From positions 1-23,478 of IMG/VR virus record IMGVR_UViG_3300010157_000257: a stretch of 23,478 nt of DNA; one strand, given 5' to 3'. A model generated the notes under the pieces. It was not told the origin of the DNA and made no database searches. It saw only the letters and a list, made by a program, of their open reading frames with translations. This DNA comes from a virus. Shown here in pieces: positions 6,982-15,924 of the stretch (the first letter of the stretch is position 1; each line of letters starts with the position of its first letter). A program made the translations under genes and the position numbers.

Positions 6982-8472
6982 ATGGGTATTTTTGATCCAC
7001 AACCACTCCCTTCAAGTCCAACGTCGCAAGGCACCACAACTGGAGCAATCAATCCGTGGGCACAACCGTATGTAACTAACTACTTAAATCAAGCTAATGC
7101 TGTAGTTGCAAACCAAGGCTTTACTCCATTACAACAACAAGCCTATGGCGGAGCAGGAAGTTTGTCGGGTGGCGCAACAACGCAACAAGGGTTGGCGGCT
7201 GCAAACCAAGGTATTACTGGAGCATTAGGTGCTGGTCAGAACTACCAGAATATGGCTACTAATCCAAATTCAATGCAAGCGTATATGAGTCCATATATTC
7301 AAAATGCTTTGGATCCTACACTTAGAGAAATTACACGTCAATACGGTATTACTGGGATGCAAGAACAAAGCGCGGCAACTAACGCAGGTGCTTTTGGTGG
7401 TTCACGTGAAGCGTTAATGGCTGCAGAAAACCAACGCAATAAGAACCTTGCTATGAACCAAGCGATTGGTACAGGTTATCAGAACGCTTTTCAAAATGCA
7501 CAACAAGCGCAACAGTATCAAAATACTTTAGGGCTTCAAGGCAATCAGGCTGCGATTCAAGGTGCCAATCAAATGGCTACTCAAGGACAAGGCATTCTTG
7601 GACTACAAAATCAATTTGGTACACAGCAACAACAATATCCGTACCAACAAGTTGGCTTCCTACAAAGTATGCTCAATGGTCTTCCTGTATCTAGCCAAAC
7701 TACACAAGGCTGGCAAGCAGGTCCTAATAAGGCTTCACAGATTGCAGGTCTTGGTACTGCGGGTGCTGGCATATTGGGTTCATTACTTGGTGGTGGTGCT
7801 AAAGGTTCTCAAGCTGCTAGCCTATTAGATTACTTATTTGGTACAGGTGGTAGTAAAACGGGTGGAGGTACTACTGGCGGTACAGGTGGTACAGGTACTA
7901 GCGCTGTCGGCGCTGCTACTAACTATGGTATTGGCTCTATTAAAAATTGGCTTAATGGAAATCCTTATTCTGGTCAAACTACTGGTATGGGGGATCAAGG
8001 TGCCTCTAGTCCAACATTACCAGACGGTTCTCCAAATCCTAACTATGACGCTTATGCAGATCCTAATGCAACTCAAGATGCAATAAACGCACAAAACGCA
8101 GCTAATCAAACTGGTGGACAGGCGTTTGATTCAAGTGGTAATCCTATAGACAATAGCGTAAGCCAATATGATCCAAATTGGAATGTTGACTCTGGCTATG
8201 TACCCGACAATTCTGTAATCGACTCAAGCACTTACAATCCTAGCGATTTTGGTGGTGGCGATTTTAGTTATGACACTTCTAGCCTCTATGATCCTGGTTC
8301 TTTTAACTTTGACTATAGTAGCGTTGCTGATCTTGGTGGTGACGCTAGTAGTCTTTTTGACTTTGGATCTTTGTTTGGAGCTAAAGGTGGACACATTAAA
8401 GACGGCGGTATTAAACGATACGCAAACGGCGGTTTAGTAGCGCTTGCCATTAAGAACGCATTGAAAGGTTAA
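6982..8472 (+). CDS. Gln/Ala/Gly-rich internal virion protein candidate
   Basis: A 496-residue protein starting three bases after the previous stop. Its N-terminal half is helical and very rich in Gln, Asn and Ala, with YMSPYIQNALDPTLREITRQ, then AGAFGGSREALMAAENQRN and a Gln-rich helix to about residue 230. I recognise this arrangement (MxPYxQNxxDxxxRE...GAFGGSR) as a recurrent uncharacterised phage structural family from aquatic viromes. The centre has a Gly-rich hydrophobic stretch (about 256-285, GLGTAGAGILGSLLGGG). The C-terminal third is Asp/Ser/Tyr-rich and acidic (about 370-465). It ends with HIKDGGIKRYANGGLVALAIKNALKG, whose YANGGLVAL (from residue 480) matches the FAGGGIVAF motif of both neighbours. 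An ejection or scaffold-like internal role is inferred; no enzymatic motif was seen. Confidence 0.5.
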   Translation: MGIFDPQPLPSSPTSQGTTTGAINPWAQPYVTNYLNQANAVVANQGFTPLQQQAYGGAGSLSGGATTQQGLAAANQGITGALGAGQNYQNMATNPNSMQAYMSPYIQNALDPTLREITRQYGITGMQEQSAATNAGAFGGSREALMAAENQRNKNLAMNQAIGTGYQNAFQNAQQAQQYQNTLGLQGNQAAIQGANQMATQGQGILGLQNQFGTQQQQYPYQQVGFLQSMLNGLPVSSQTTQGWQAGPNKASQIAGLGTAGAGILGSLLGGGAKGSQAASLLDYLFGTGGSKTGGGTTGGTGGTGTSAVGAATNYGIGSIKNWLNGNPYSGQTTGMGDQGASSPTLPDGSPNPNYDAYADPNATQDAINAQNAANQTGGQAFDSSGNPIDNSVSQYDPNWNVDSGYVPDNSVIDSSTYNPSDFGGGDFSYDTSSLYDPGSFNFDYSSVADLGGDASSLFDFGSLFGAKGGHIKDGGIKRYANGGLVALAIKNALKG

Positions 8473-8474
8473 GT

Positions 8475-10013
8475 ATGATTGGCGATTACTTTAGCAAGAT
8501 GGCTGCTGCACAAAAATTAAATCCAGCACAACAACAACAATCTGTACAAAATGGAATACTAACTCCCAATATGGCTCAAGACGCACGTCAAGGGCAACCA
8601 AAAGCTATGCCACAAATGCCTGCACAAGAGCAACCACAAGGACTTGAAGGAATGGCACAACAAGTTATGCAAGAAGCAAGCCAAGCTGCTGGTCCAAACC
8701 CTGTTGTATTACAACAAATTGCAAAGCTACGGCAAGAGATACCACAAATCCAAAAGCTAATAGAAATAGATAAGTTAAAACCTTATGAGGGTATTCCATT
8801 ACTAAAAGAAAAAGTAGGGATGTTAAAGAAGCTAGAAGCTCAAGTACAACCAAGCGCAGGTTTAGGTGCATTGCCAACAGCCCAAGAAGGTGTAGCTGCA
8901 TTACCTACTGGCATGAATGAGCAAAGCTTTGCTGGTGGTGGTATTGTTGCTTTTTCTGAAGGCGGCTATAACCCTTGGAGTATTAGTGCACCTAGCGCTT
9001 CTGGTTTAGATAAACGTATTTATGAAGCTATTAAGAACAAACTTAGCGAGTGGAATAAGCCTTGGGGTAAAACAGTTGATGCTACTCCCGAAGAAATTCG
9101 TGGCGCTATGACAGGTAAAAATTTAGCTAGCGAAAAAGAAAAGTTTGCACCTGCCCCTACTGCAGAACAAACAGCTAACTTTATGGGTGACCTTAATCCA
9201 ACTTCTGTAAAAACTAGTGGTGTTCAGTTTGATCCTACGGCTGGTGGTACTTATAGTCCACCTAAAGCCCCTGCACGTGTTTTTTCAAGTGCTCCCCCTG
9301 CGGCTCCTAACGCTGAGGCTCCTCCACCTCCTCCTCCACCTCCTGCTCAAGCAGCTGCTCCTAAAAATGGTGCAGAAGATCAATTTGCTCCGCTTGCTCA
9401 GTTACTACAGGAAGATAGAGAAAATAAACGAAGAGAGCATGAAGGTGATAAATGGTCACGTATTGCAGAGGCTGGCTTTAATATGATGGCTGGGTCTTCT
9501 CCTTATGCACTTACTAACATCGGTGCTGGTGCTGCTCAAGCTATGAAAGGCTATCAGTCAGACGTTGCTGCTGCCCGTAAAGATGAAACAGAAGCTATTA
9601 AGTCTATGGTCGCTCTTGGTATGAAGAAGAACGAAATGGCTCAGACTCTTGGACTTAAAGACCGTGAGTTTGATTTAGAATTGAAGAAGCTTGGTATTAC
9701 TGAGAAGTTATCTGAGAAGCATGGTAACTATTACGATCTAGCTGGTAAGGCATTAGCAACTCGTGCTGCTGCTGCAGGTTCTGGAGCTGGGTCTACTACT
9801 AAGATGGATATCGCTAAATTAAATGCGGTAAAATCTACTTTTGCAACTTTACAAAAAGGCGCTGGAGATATGATGAGTCCAAATTATGGTAAGTCTCCTG
9901 AAGAACTCTGGGCTATGGCAGAATCAATGGTTACAGGTCAAAGTAACGCTGTAGCTGCCCCTGCTCCTGTTGGTACTTGGAGTCCAAAAAGCGGTTACAA
10001 ACCTAATAAATAA
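8475..10013 (+). CDS. Internal virion / ejection protein candidate with coiled coils and GGIV motif
   Basis: A 512-residue protein. Residues 1-75 are Gln/Ala-rich (QQQQS, QVMQEASQAAG). A charged coiled-coil stretch follows at about 76-125 (LRQEIPQIQKLIEIDKL...LLKEKVGMLKKLEAQ). FAGGGIVAFSEGG lies at residues 152-164. A disordered Pro/Ala-rich linker with eight consecutive prolines sits near residues 277-284. A helical block follows (about 300-430) with KWSRIAEAGFNMMAGSSPYALTNIGAGAAQAMKGY and a Lys/Glu-rich helix. The helical block, with its amphipathic 'AGFNMMAGSSPxALTNIG' segment, is one I associate with uncharacterised podovirus structural proteins. No active-site motif is visible. Its place between two GGIV-motif or ejection candidates suggests it is packaged in the virion and passes into the cell with the DNA, which is inference. 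Confidence 0.5.
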   Translation: MIGDYFSKMAAAQKLNPAQQQQSVQNGILTPNMAQDARQGQPKAMPQMPAQEQPQGLEGMAQQVMQEASQAAGPNPVVLQQIAKLRQEIPQIQKLIEIDKLKPYEGIPLLKEKVGMLKKLEAQVQPSAGLGALPTAQEGVAALPTGMNEQSFAGGGIVAFSEGGYNPWSISAPSASGLDKRIYEAIKNKLSEWNKPWGKTVDATPEEIRGAMTGKNLASEKEKFAPAPTAEQTANFMGDLNPTSVKTSGVQFDPTAGGTYSPPKAPARVFSSAPPAAPNAEAPPPPPPPPAQAAAPKNGAEDQFAPLAQLLQEDRENKRREHEGDKWSRIAEAGFNMMAGSSPYALTNIGAGAAQAMKGYQSDVAAARKDETEAIKSMVALGMKKNEMAQTLGLKDREFDLELKKLGITEKLSEKHGNYYDLAGKALATRAAAAGSGAGSTTKMDIAKLNAVKSTFATLQKGAGDMMSPNYGKSPEELWAMAESMVTGQSNAVAAPAPVGTWSPKSGYKPNK

Positions 10014-10021
10014 AGGTAGTT

Positions 10022-13000
10022 ATGCCATTAGTTAATGTTGAAGGTGTAGGTCTAATCGACTTTCCTGAAGGTATGTCGGGCGAGCAAATTGATGCTGCGG
10101 TTAGAAAAGATATCCTTCCACAATACCCCGATATTGCCGCTAAAACAAAACGTGGATGGGGTGAAGCCCTAACTGACGTAGGCGCTAGTGCTATTAAAGG
10201 TGTTGGTGCTTTAGCTCAGTTACCTGGGCAGATTGGGCAATTAGCAGGTGTTGTAGCTCCTACCGAAACTAATACTGGATTGCAAGGTATCGGTAAACAA
10301 ATAGAACAGTTTGGTGAAGAAGCTAAATCTCCAATACTTAAAGGTAAAGAAGTAGTACGTGGACAAAAGATTGAACAAGCAGATGGAATGCTTTCTGAAT
10401 TTGGTACTGCTTTTAAAGAGACAATTAAAGACCCAGCATTACTATCTTCATTCTTTGCAGAACAATTACCAAACTTAGCTGGTTCATGGGGTGGTGGCTT
10501 ACTAGCTAAAGGTACAGCTAAAGCTTTGATGATGGCTACTACTGAACAAGCATTGGCTAAAGTAGGGGTTGCAGGTGCGGTTGGTACAGGCGCTATCCAA
10601 CAAGGTGCTGATGTTGGTTCTGATACTTACGAAACCATCTACAAACGTCTTATTAAAGAAGGTATGGGGGATGAGCAAGCTAATGGTATTGCTTTATCCA
10701 AGGCTCGTGTAGCCGCTTTAGAAGCCGCAGGTTTATCTTTAGGTACAGCCGCACTTCCTGGTGGTACTGCTATTGAACGTGCATTAGTTGGTAAGGGTTT
10801 ACCTGGAGCTGGTGGATTTACTAAAGGTCTTTTGGGCGAAACAGCTTCTGAAACTATCGAAGAAGGTGGTGGTAAGCTTGCATCCAACTTAGGCGTACAA
10901 GAAGTATTTCCTGAGACAAGTTTAACTAAAGGTGTAGGTGCCGCTGCAGGTATGGGCGCACTGGGCGGTGCATTGTTTGGTGGTGTTGCTGGATATGTAA
11001 ATGCAGACCGGGCTACTCCTGAACAGAAACAAATAGTAGCTGATGGTATCGATACTGTACAACAGCTAGAAGATCAAGCTCGCCGTGATGCGTTTGAAGC
11101 CGAGCAAAAAGCTATTGAACTCCGTGCCTTGGAAGAACGTCATGGGTTTACAAATTCAGCAGCATACGCTGAACTATCTGCAGAAGTAGAAAGATTAAAA
11201 GCAAAAGCCCAATTAGCGTTCGCTAAAGCGGATAAAGGTAAAGCAGAGATGTCTGCGTTTGCAGAAGCGCAACCTGATTTGTTTGGAATGGTTACTGCCG
11301 AAAAACAAACACAAGAAGCTGAAGTTCAGCCACCTGTAGAACAACCTAATCAATTATCTTTACCTCTTGAAGATCAACAATCACTTGCACTTAACGCTCC
11401 ACCGCAACCATTAAATTTAAACTTACCTGCTCAGACGCAAGCTCCAGTAGTTCAAGGTCGCCCTATTACGCTAGAAGATATTAAAGGTATGGGTATTGGT
11501 GGTGGTCCAAACGTAAAGATCAAACAAGCTATTTTAGGTAAAGATTTAACTGACCCTAAACAAGCTGCAGAAGTTAAAGCTGCTTTGGAAGAATACGCTG
11601 GTGGTGATCGTAGTGCTAGCATTATTGCTAAAGTAGAAAGATTTTTAAATAGCGCTCCATTCCTAGAACAACAAAAACTTAGTTTGCGTCGCCCGTATGG
11701 TAGTATGAAGAAACCTGGAGTAGAAACTCCAACGGAAGAAGAACAAGCACTCTATCAAGCGGAACTAGAAGCACTACAAACATCGGAGGAACAAAATGCT
11801 GGAAAACCTATTGAACCTCTCAATGGAGGAAATGAGCCAAGCGTTCGCGTGCCTAGCAAGCGACCTGCCATCCCCACCGCAACTAAAAAACCTAAACGAC
11901 GAGGAGTGGTTCCTCCTGTCGATACTACTGGACAACCTATTGGAGCAGAAGTACCAGTCGAGCGTACACTAGGCGCAAAACCATTAACCTTAGAAGAAAA
12001 AGCGGCGCAGGCTATTGCCCAGCGTCAAGCCCCTAAAGGTGGTTACAACCCAGATATTCAAGAACCTTCTGTAGAACTCAGTACTCGTCATGCTAGAGAA
12101 TACAAAGAAGCTATTGGTAACTACTTAGAAAACGCAAACTATATAGGAGCTAAGGCTCTTGATGCACTTGCTGGTGATATGCACGCTGGGGACAACCTTA
12201 CAGATGCTAAGAGAGCGTACCGTGGGTTATCTGAAGAACAAAAGGCTTACGTAGCAGAGAAAACTAAAGAGTTAGAGAAGTACACTCGTCGTGGTGATGC
12301 GTATGCTAAACAACAAAACGAAGAAGTCGCAAGACGTAAAGCTTTCCAAGGTGAACTTGACGAACAAGAGAAAAGCCCTAAGCTTGAACGCATCCTTCCT
12401 GGTTCAACAAACGAAGAGCTTACGCAAGCTGTGCAACGGGGCGACCTTAACGCAGCACTAAACGCAATCGCCAAAGACAAATCTGACACATTTAACATCT
12501 TAGAGAAACTGGTCTCAAATCGCCTTTTGGCAAATAAAGGTAGCCTACCTAAGATTGAAGTTGTACCCGCTGGAACTATTAAAGATGGCGCAGCGCAATA
12601 CAATCCGTTTACCGATACCGTTCAGATCAATGAGGGTGAGGTTGATTCGCATACTGTGCTACATGAAACCGTTCATGGCTTCTTGCACGCATTGATTCAG
12701 AAGTTTGAGGCAGGTGCTAAGAACAAAGGTATTGCTGATCTTAAAACTCTATACGACTTTATTAAAGAGAACCACCCTAACGTAGCAGAAGAATATGGCA
12801 TGTCTAGCTTGACTGAGTTTGCATCTGAACTTATGTCTAACCGCCAATTCCAAGAAACCCTTGCACAGATTCCATATCGTGCAGAAGCTCAAAACTTATT
12901 TAGTGCATTCATACGCGCTGTATTAAACGCATTAGGGTTATCCCCAACATCTAAGTTAAGCGCACTAGCTAGCGGCTTGTTTGCGGCAGATCGTTCCCTT

Positions 13001-15694
13001 GCTATAGGTCGTAAGATTCAAGAGGATGTAGTTACAGGTAAAGAGACCTTACCTACGGCTAAAGTAACCCGAGACTTAGAAGCCATATATAAAGCTACTG
13101 GACCAAAAACAGTAAAGCCTGCTACTACGCCAATACAGTCAGTTCAAAATACTAAGAAAGAAATTAAAAACTTAGCGTCTAGTTTTGAGACTATGTATCT
13201 GTCATCTGATGCTGCTTTAAACAATGCTATTCGTAAGGGTCTAGAAGCTAACGGCAAGGATTGGGATACTACTAAGAACGCAATGCTTGAAATAAGCACC
13301 TCTCAGGCTACTCATGCCGATGCTGTGGCAGATCAATTCTTAAGAGAAGGTAATGTTGAGTACGACCCTAAGTTACATAAGTGGGAAGTCAAATCTGCCA
13401 AAGATAGCTGGGCAAAACTAATTACAAAAAACTTAGCTGATATTGCTAAGAAGTATGGTATTACTCAAGACCAAGCAAACAATTATGCTAACCAAGCTTT
13501 GGTTGCTAGCCGTTTAGATGGACTATCTAAATCAGATAAAGAAATCTACAGTCACATGACCCCTGAGCAGATTAAGGCTGGTCTATCATTCTTTGAAGCA
13601 ATACCTGAGCTAAAGGCAGTTCGAGATAGTTGGAATGCAATTCGTAAAAATGTAATGAAGGTAGCAATTGAAGGCGGTTTGTACAACGAACAACAAGCTG
13701 AAGAACTACTAAAGATTATGGACTATGTGCCATTTTTCCGTATTGAGCAATTAGAACAGAACGCTGGGCCTAGTGAACGTGGTGGTCGTGGTTTACTTAA
13801 CTTTGCTAAGAACTACAAGATTAAAGGTAGTGAGCAGGAAGTTAACGATATCTTTGATAACATGGGTCGTTGGACTAGCTATACCGTATCCCGTGCAGTT
13901 AAGAACCGTTCCGCATTAAGCTTAAAGAATGCTGCAATTCAATTCCTACCAGAAGGCGAAGTGAAAGAATTACGCATAGACGAGAGTACAAAGAAAGAAC
14001 AACACGTAATTGATATATGGGAAAATGGACAACGTAGGAAATACGAATTTTCAGATCCATTGTTTATACATGCTTTCCAAGGTATTGATGGTATAGCTAT
14101 CCCTCATTTTGGTATGGCGCAAGCGGCATCTAATATATTACGTAAGACTATTGTAATGGTGCCTATCTTTTCTATTAGTCAGCTTTCTCAAGATTCGTTT
14201 GGTGCTATGCTTACTTCAGGACTTAAGCACCCTTGGGCATTACCATTAGAAGTAGTTAAAGAATTTACTAAGACTCTATTTAATAAAAGTAAAACCCATA
14301 AAGAACTGACCGCTATCGGTGCAGTAGGGACAAAAGATTATTCTGCAACTACTGGGTTATTGGGTGCTACTAGACGAGAGACTATTGAAAGAGAAGCAGG
14401 GTTAAAGAAGACTCCTATTTGGTCTCGTTTATATAACAGTTTAGAAAAGTTCTCAATGACATCTGATAATGCTGTTCGTCAAGCTGTTTATAATTTGACC
14501 ATGAAAGAAACTGGGGATAAAGCTTTAGCTACTGAGAAGGCTTTTGAACTTATTAACTTTAAACGTACAGGTGCTAGCGCTAAGGTGCAATTGCTTCGTC
14601 AGGTAATACCATTCTTTGGCGCATACTTGCAAGCACAAAACGTTATCTATAAGACTCTAGCTGGTAAAGGCATATCTCCAGTACAACGTAAAGAAGCCCA
14701 TCGTATCTTAGCTAGTAATGCTTTGAAGATCGGTGCTTTAGCGTTTATGTATGCCGCCCTTGCAAGTGATGATGAAGAGTATCAGAAGATGGATCCAGCT
14801 ATACGTGACCGTCATTTATTAATTCCTGGTACAAACTTCATGCTCCCTATGCGTAGCGATTTGACTTTAATGCCTAAGTTAATTGCGGAATACACCTATC
14901 TTGGTATGACAGATAATGGCTTTACGGATGGTAAAAAGATTCGCCGTGCTATGACTGATGCCCTTGTCAATGCAGTACTAAGCCCAACCGTTGCACCGCA
15001 AGCAATTAAACCAGCCTTAGAGGTATTGGTAAACTACGACTTCTTTACAGATCGCCCAATTATCGGACAGGGTATTGAGCACAAAATTACTGCAGAGCAG
15101 TATACAAATAGTACATCTGAATTTGGTAAGTTTATTGGTAGTTCGGGATTGATTGCACCTGTGAATGTAGACCACTTGGTTAAAGGCTATATGGGTACTG
15201 TAGGGGGATTAGGGTTAATGTTTACAAATGCTGTTGTAAACGCAGGTTCAGACCAACCAAAACCCGAAAAGAGTCTCCAAGATACTGTTTCTTCTGTACC
15301 TGGATTGAGTGCGTTTTTTGCAAAAGAGTATGGCAACGCAGATAAGAACGATTTCTATGAGTTACGTAAAGATGTAGATAAGGCAGTAACTACATTTAAT
15401 TCAATGAAAAAGCAAGGGCGTGTTGCAGAGGCTAAAGAGTTTTTAGAAGAAGGTACATTGAATCCTCTTAACCCATTTAGCCCAAATGTAAAAGACTTAC
15501 TTAAAGTTAATAAGCAGGTGGACAACATTAACAACCAGCTAACCAAGCTAAGAGATTACGAAAAGAAAATATACGACTTGCCTGAGTCTAGGATGAGTGC
15601 AGAAAAGAAAGGTGAAGAGATTCGCCGTGTTCGGGAGATGGAGAAAGTATATTTAAGTAATGTGCACAAGCTACGCCAAATGGCTGGCTATTAA
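10022..15694 (+). CDS. Very large ejection (internal virion) protein with HExxH metallopeptidase-like segment
   Basis: A 1890-residue protein, the last late gene of this block, preceded by AAGG eight bases before its ATG. The N-terminus has the short DFPEGMSGEQIDAAV motif common at the start of large phage structural proteins. Residues about 150-330 contain several Gly/Ala-rich hydrophobic stretches, notably 304-326 (GVGAAAGMGALGGALFGGVAG), which could enter membranes. Charged coiled coils follow (about 340-410). A zinc-peptidase-like signature, HETVH at 881-885, is preceded by a strand-turn-strand (AAQYNPFTDTVQIN) and followed by TEFASEL (Glu932/Glu936, candidate third ligand). The C-terminal ~800 residues carry further hydrophobic segments (about 1375-1395 and 1560-1580) and resemble large polyvalent-protein associated regions. 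The inferred role is an ejected protein that builds or opens a channel through the cell envelope, as T7 gp16 does. Protease activity is untested. Confidence 0.65.
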   Translation: MPLVNVEGVGLIDFPEGMSGEQIDAAVRKDILPQYPDIAAKTKRGWGEALTDVGASAIKGVGALAQLPGQIGQLAGVVAPTETNTGLQGIGKQIEQFGEEAKSPILKGKEVVRGQKIEQADGMLSEFGTAFKETIKDPALLSSFFAEQLPNLAGSWGGGLLAKGTAKALMMATTEQALAKVGVAGAVGTGAIQQGADVGSDTYETIYKRLIKEGMGDEQANGIALSKARVAALEAAGLSLGTAALPGGTAIERALVGKGLPGAGGFTKGLLGETASETIEEGGGKLASNLGVQEVFPETSLTKGVGAAAGMGALGGALFGGVAGYVNADRATPEQKQIVADGIDTVQQLEDQARRDAFEAEQKAIELRALEERHGFTNSAAYAELSAEVERLKAKAQLAFAKADKGKAEMSAFAEAQPDLFGMVTAEKQTQEAEVQPPVEQPNQLSLPLEDQQSLALNAPPQPLNLNLPAQTQAPVVQGRPITLEDIKGMGIGGGPNVKIKQAILGKDLTDPKQAAEVKAALEEYAGGDRSASIIAKVERFLNSAPFLEQQKLSLRRPYGSMKKPGVETPTEEEQALYQAELEALQTSEEQNAGKPIEPLNGGNEPSVRVPSKRPAIPTATKKPKRRGVVPPVDTTGQPIGAEVPVERTLGAKPLTLEEKAAQAIAQRQAPKGGYNPDIQEPSVELSTRHAREYKEAIGNYLENANYIGAKALDALAGDMHAGDNLTDAKRAYRGLSEEQKAYVAEKTKELEKYTRRGDAYAKQQNEEVARRKAFQGELDEQEKSPKLERILPGSTNEELTQAVQRGDLNAALNAIAKDKSDTFNILEKLVSNRLLANKGSLPKIEVVPAGTIKDGAAQYNPFTDTVQINEGEVDSHTVLHETVHGFLHALIQKFEAGAKNKGIADLKTLYDFIKENHPNVAEEYGMSSLTEFASELMSNRQFQETLAQIPYRAEAQNLFSAFIRAVLNALGLSPTSKLSALASGLFAADRSLAIGRKIQEDVVTGKETLPTAKVTRDLEAIYKATGPKTVKPATTPIQSVQNTKKEIKNLASSFETMYLSSDAALNNAIRKGLEANGKDWDTTKNAMLEISTSQATHADAVADQFLREGNVEYDPKLHKWEVKSAKDSWAKLITKNLADIAKKYGITQDQANNYANQALVASRLDGLSKSDKEIYSHMTPEQIKAGLSFFEAIPELKAVRDSWNAIRKNVMKVAIEGGLYNEQQAEELLKIMDYVPFFRIEQLEQNAGPSERGGRGLLNFAKNYKIKGSEQEVNDIFDNMGRWTSYTVSRAVKNRSALSLKNAAIQFLPEGEVKELRIDESTKKEQHVIDIWENGQRRKYEFSDPLFIHAFQGIDGIAIPHFGMAQAASNILRKTIVMVPIFSISQLSQDSFGAMLTSGLKHPWALPLEVVKEFTKTLFNKSKTHKELTAIGAVGTKDYSATTGLLGATRRETIEREAGLKKTPIWSRLYNSLEKFSMTSDNAVRQAVYNLTMKETGDKALATEKAFELINFKRTGASAKVQLLRQVIPFFGAYLQAQNVIYKTLAGKGISPVQRKEAHRILASNALKIGALAFMYAALASDDEEYQKMDPAIRDRHLLIPGTNFMLPMRSDLTLMPKLIAEYTYLGMTDNGFTDGKKIRRAMTDALVNAVLSPTVAPQAIKPALEVLVNYDFFTDRPIIGQGIEHKITAEQYTNSTSEFGKFIGSSGLIAPVNVDHLVKGYMGTVGGLGLMFTNAVVNAGSDQPKPEKSLQDTVSSVPGLSAFFAKEYGNADKNDFYELRKDVDKAVTTFNSMKKQGRVAEAKEFLEEGTLNPLNPFSPNVKDLLKVNKQVDNINNQLTKLRDYEKKIYDLPESRMSAEKKGEEIRRVREMEKVYLSNVHKLRQMAGY

Positions 15695-15718
15695 AAAAGG
15701 ACCCCGCCGAAGCGGGGT
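15693..15718 (-). terminator. Rho-independent terminator of the leftward (replication) operon
   Basis: On the - strand there is a 7-bp GC-rich stem (ACCCCGC / GCGGGGT) closed by a UUCG tetraloop, followed by CC and six T. Read on the + strand the loop is CGAA and no T-run follows, so it favours - strand transcripts. The six T on the - strand are the A-run that contains the last two bases of the stop codon of the 1890-residue gene. It may also slow + strand polymerase at the convergent junction. Confidence 0.9.
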
Positions 15719-15762
15719 TAAGTCCTCAATGTGGGGTAGAGGAGAAGAGTGAGGTAACTATA

Positions 15763-15924
15763 TCACTTAATCCTCCATAAGCGCAAGCCATATATTCCAT
15801 TTTCTACAACTTGCTTGCATTTGACTTCCATACCCAGACGCTTAGCTTCTGCTAACAATTCCTTTTCATGGGCTTTGCGGTCTAGGCACGGTACAAAAAA
15901 CGAATCACCACACTCAAGCCGCAT
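15763..15924 (-). CDS. Small conserved phage protein of unknown function
   Basis: A 53-residue protein (MRLECGDSFFVPCLDRKAHEKE...) at the 3' end of the replication operon, overlapping the primase stop by 11 bases. That overlap suggests translational coupling and decides this start. In-frame ATGs at 15933 and 15963 would give 56 or 66 residues, and none has a strong ribosome-binding site. The pattern is a short beta segment (GDSFFVP), a charged helix (KELLAEAKRLGM) and two beta strands ending in GIYGLRLWRIK. This strand-helix-strand layout with terminal 'G.R.WR' is familiar from small phage proteins near replication genes, but no function is known to me. It ends about 45 bases before the operon's terminator hairpin (- strand order). 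Confidence 0.6.
   Translation of the reverse strand: MRLECGDSFFVPCLDRKAHEKELLAEAKRLGMEVKCKQVVENGIYGLRLWRIK

Noticed and set aside
12247-12603. Minus-strand open frame within the 1890-residue gene
   Set aside because: It is an antisense shadow; the + frame is continuous and carries the peptidase motif just downstream.
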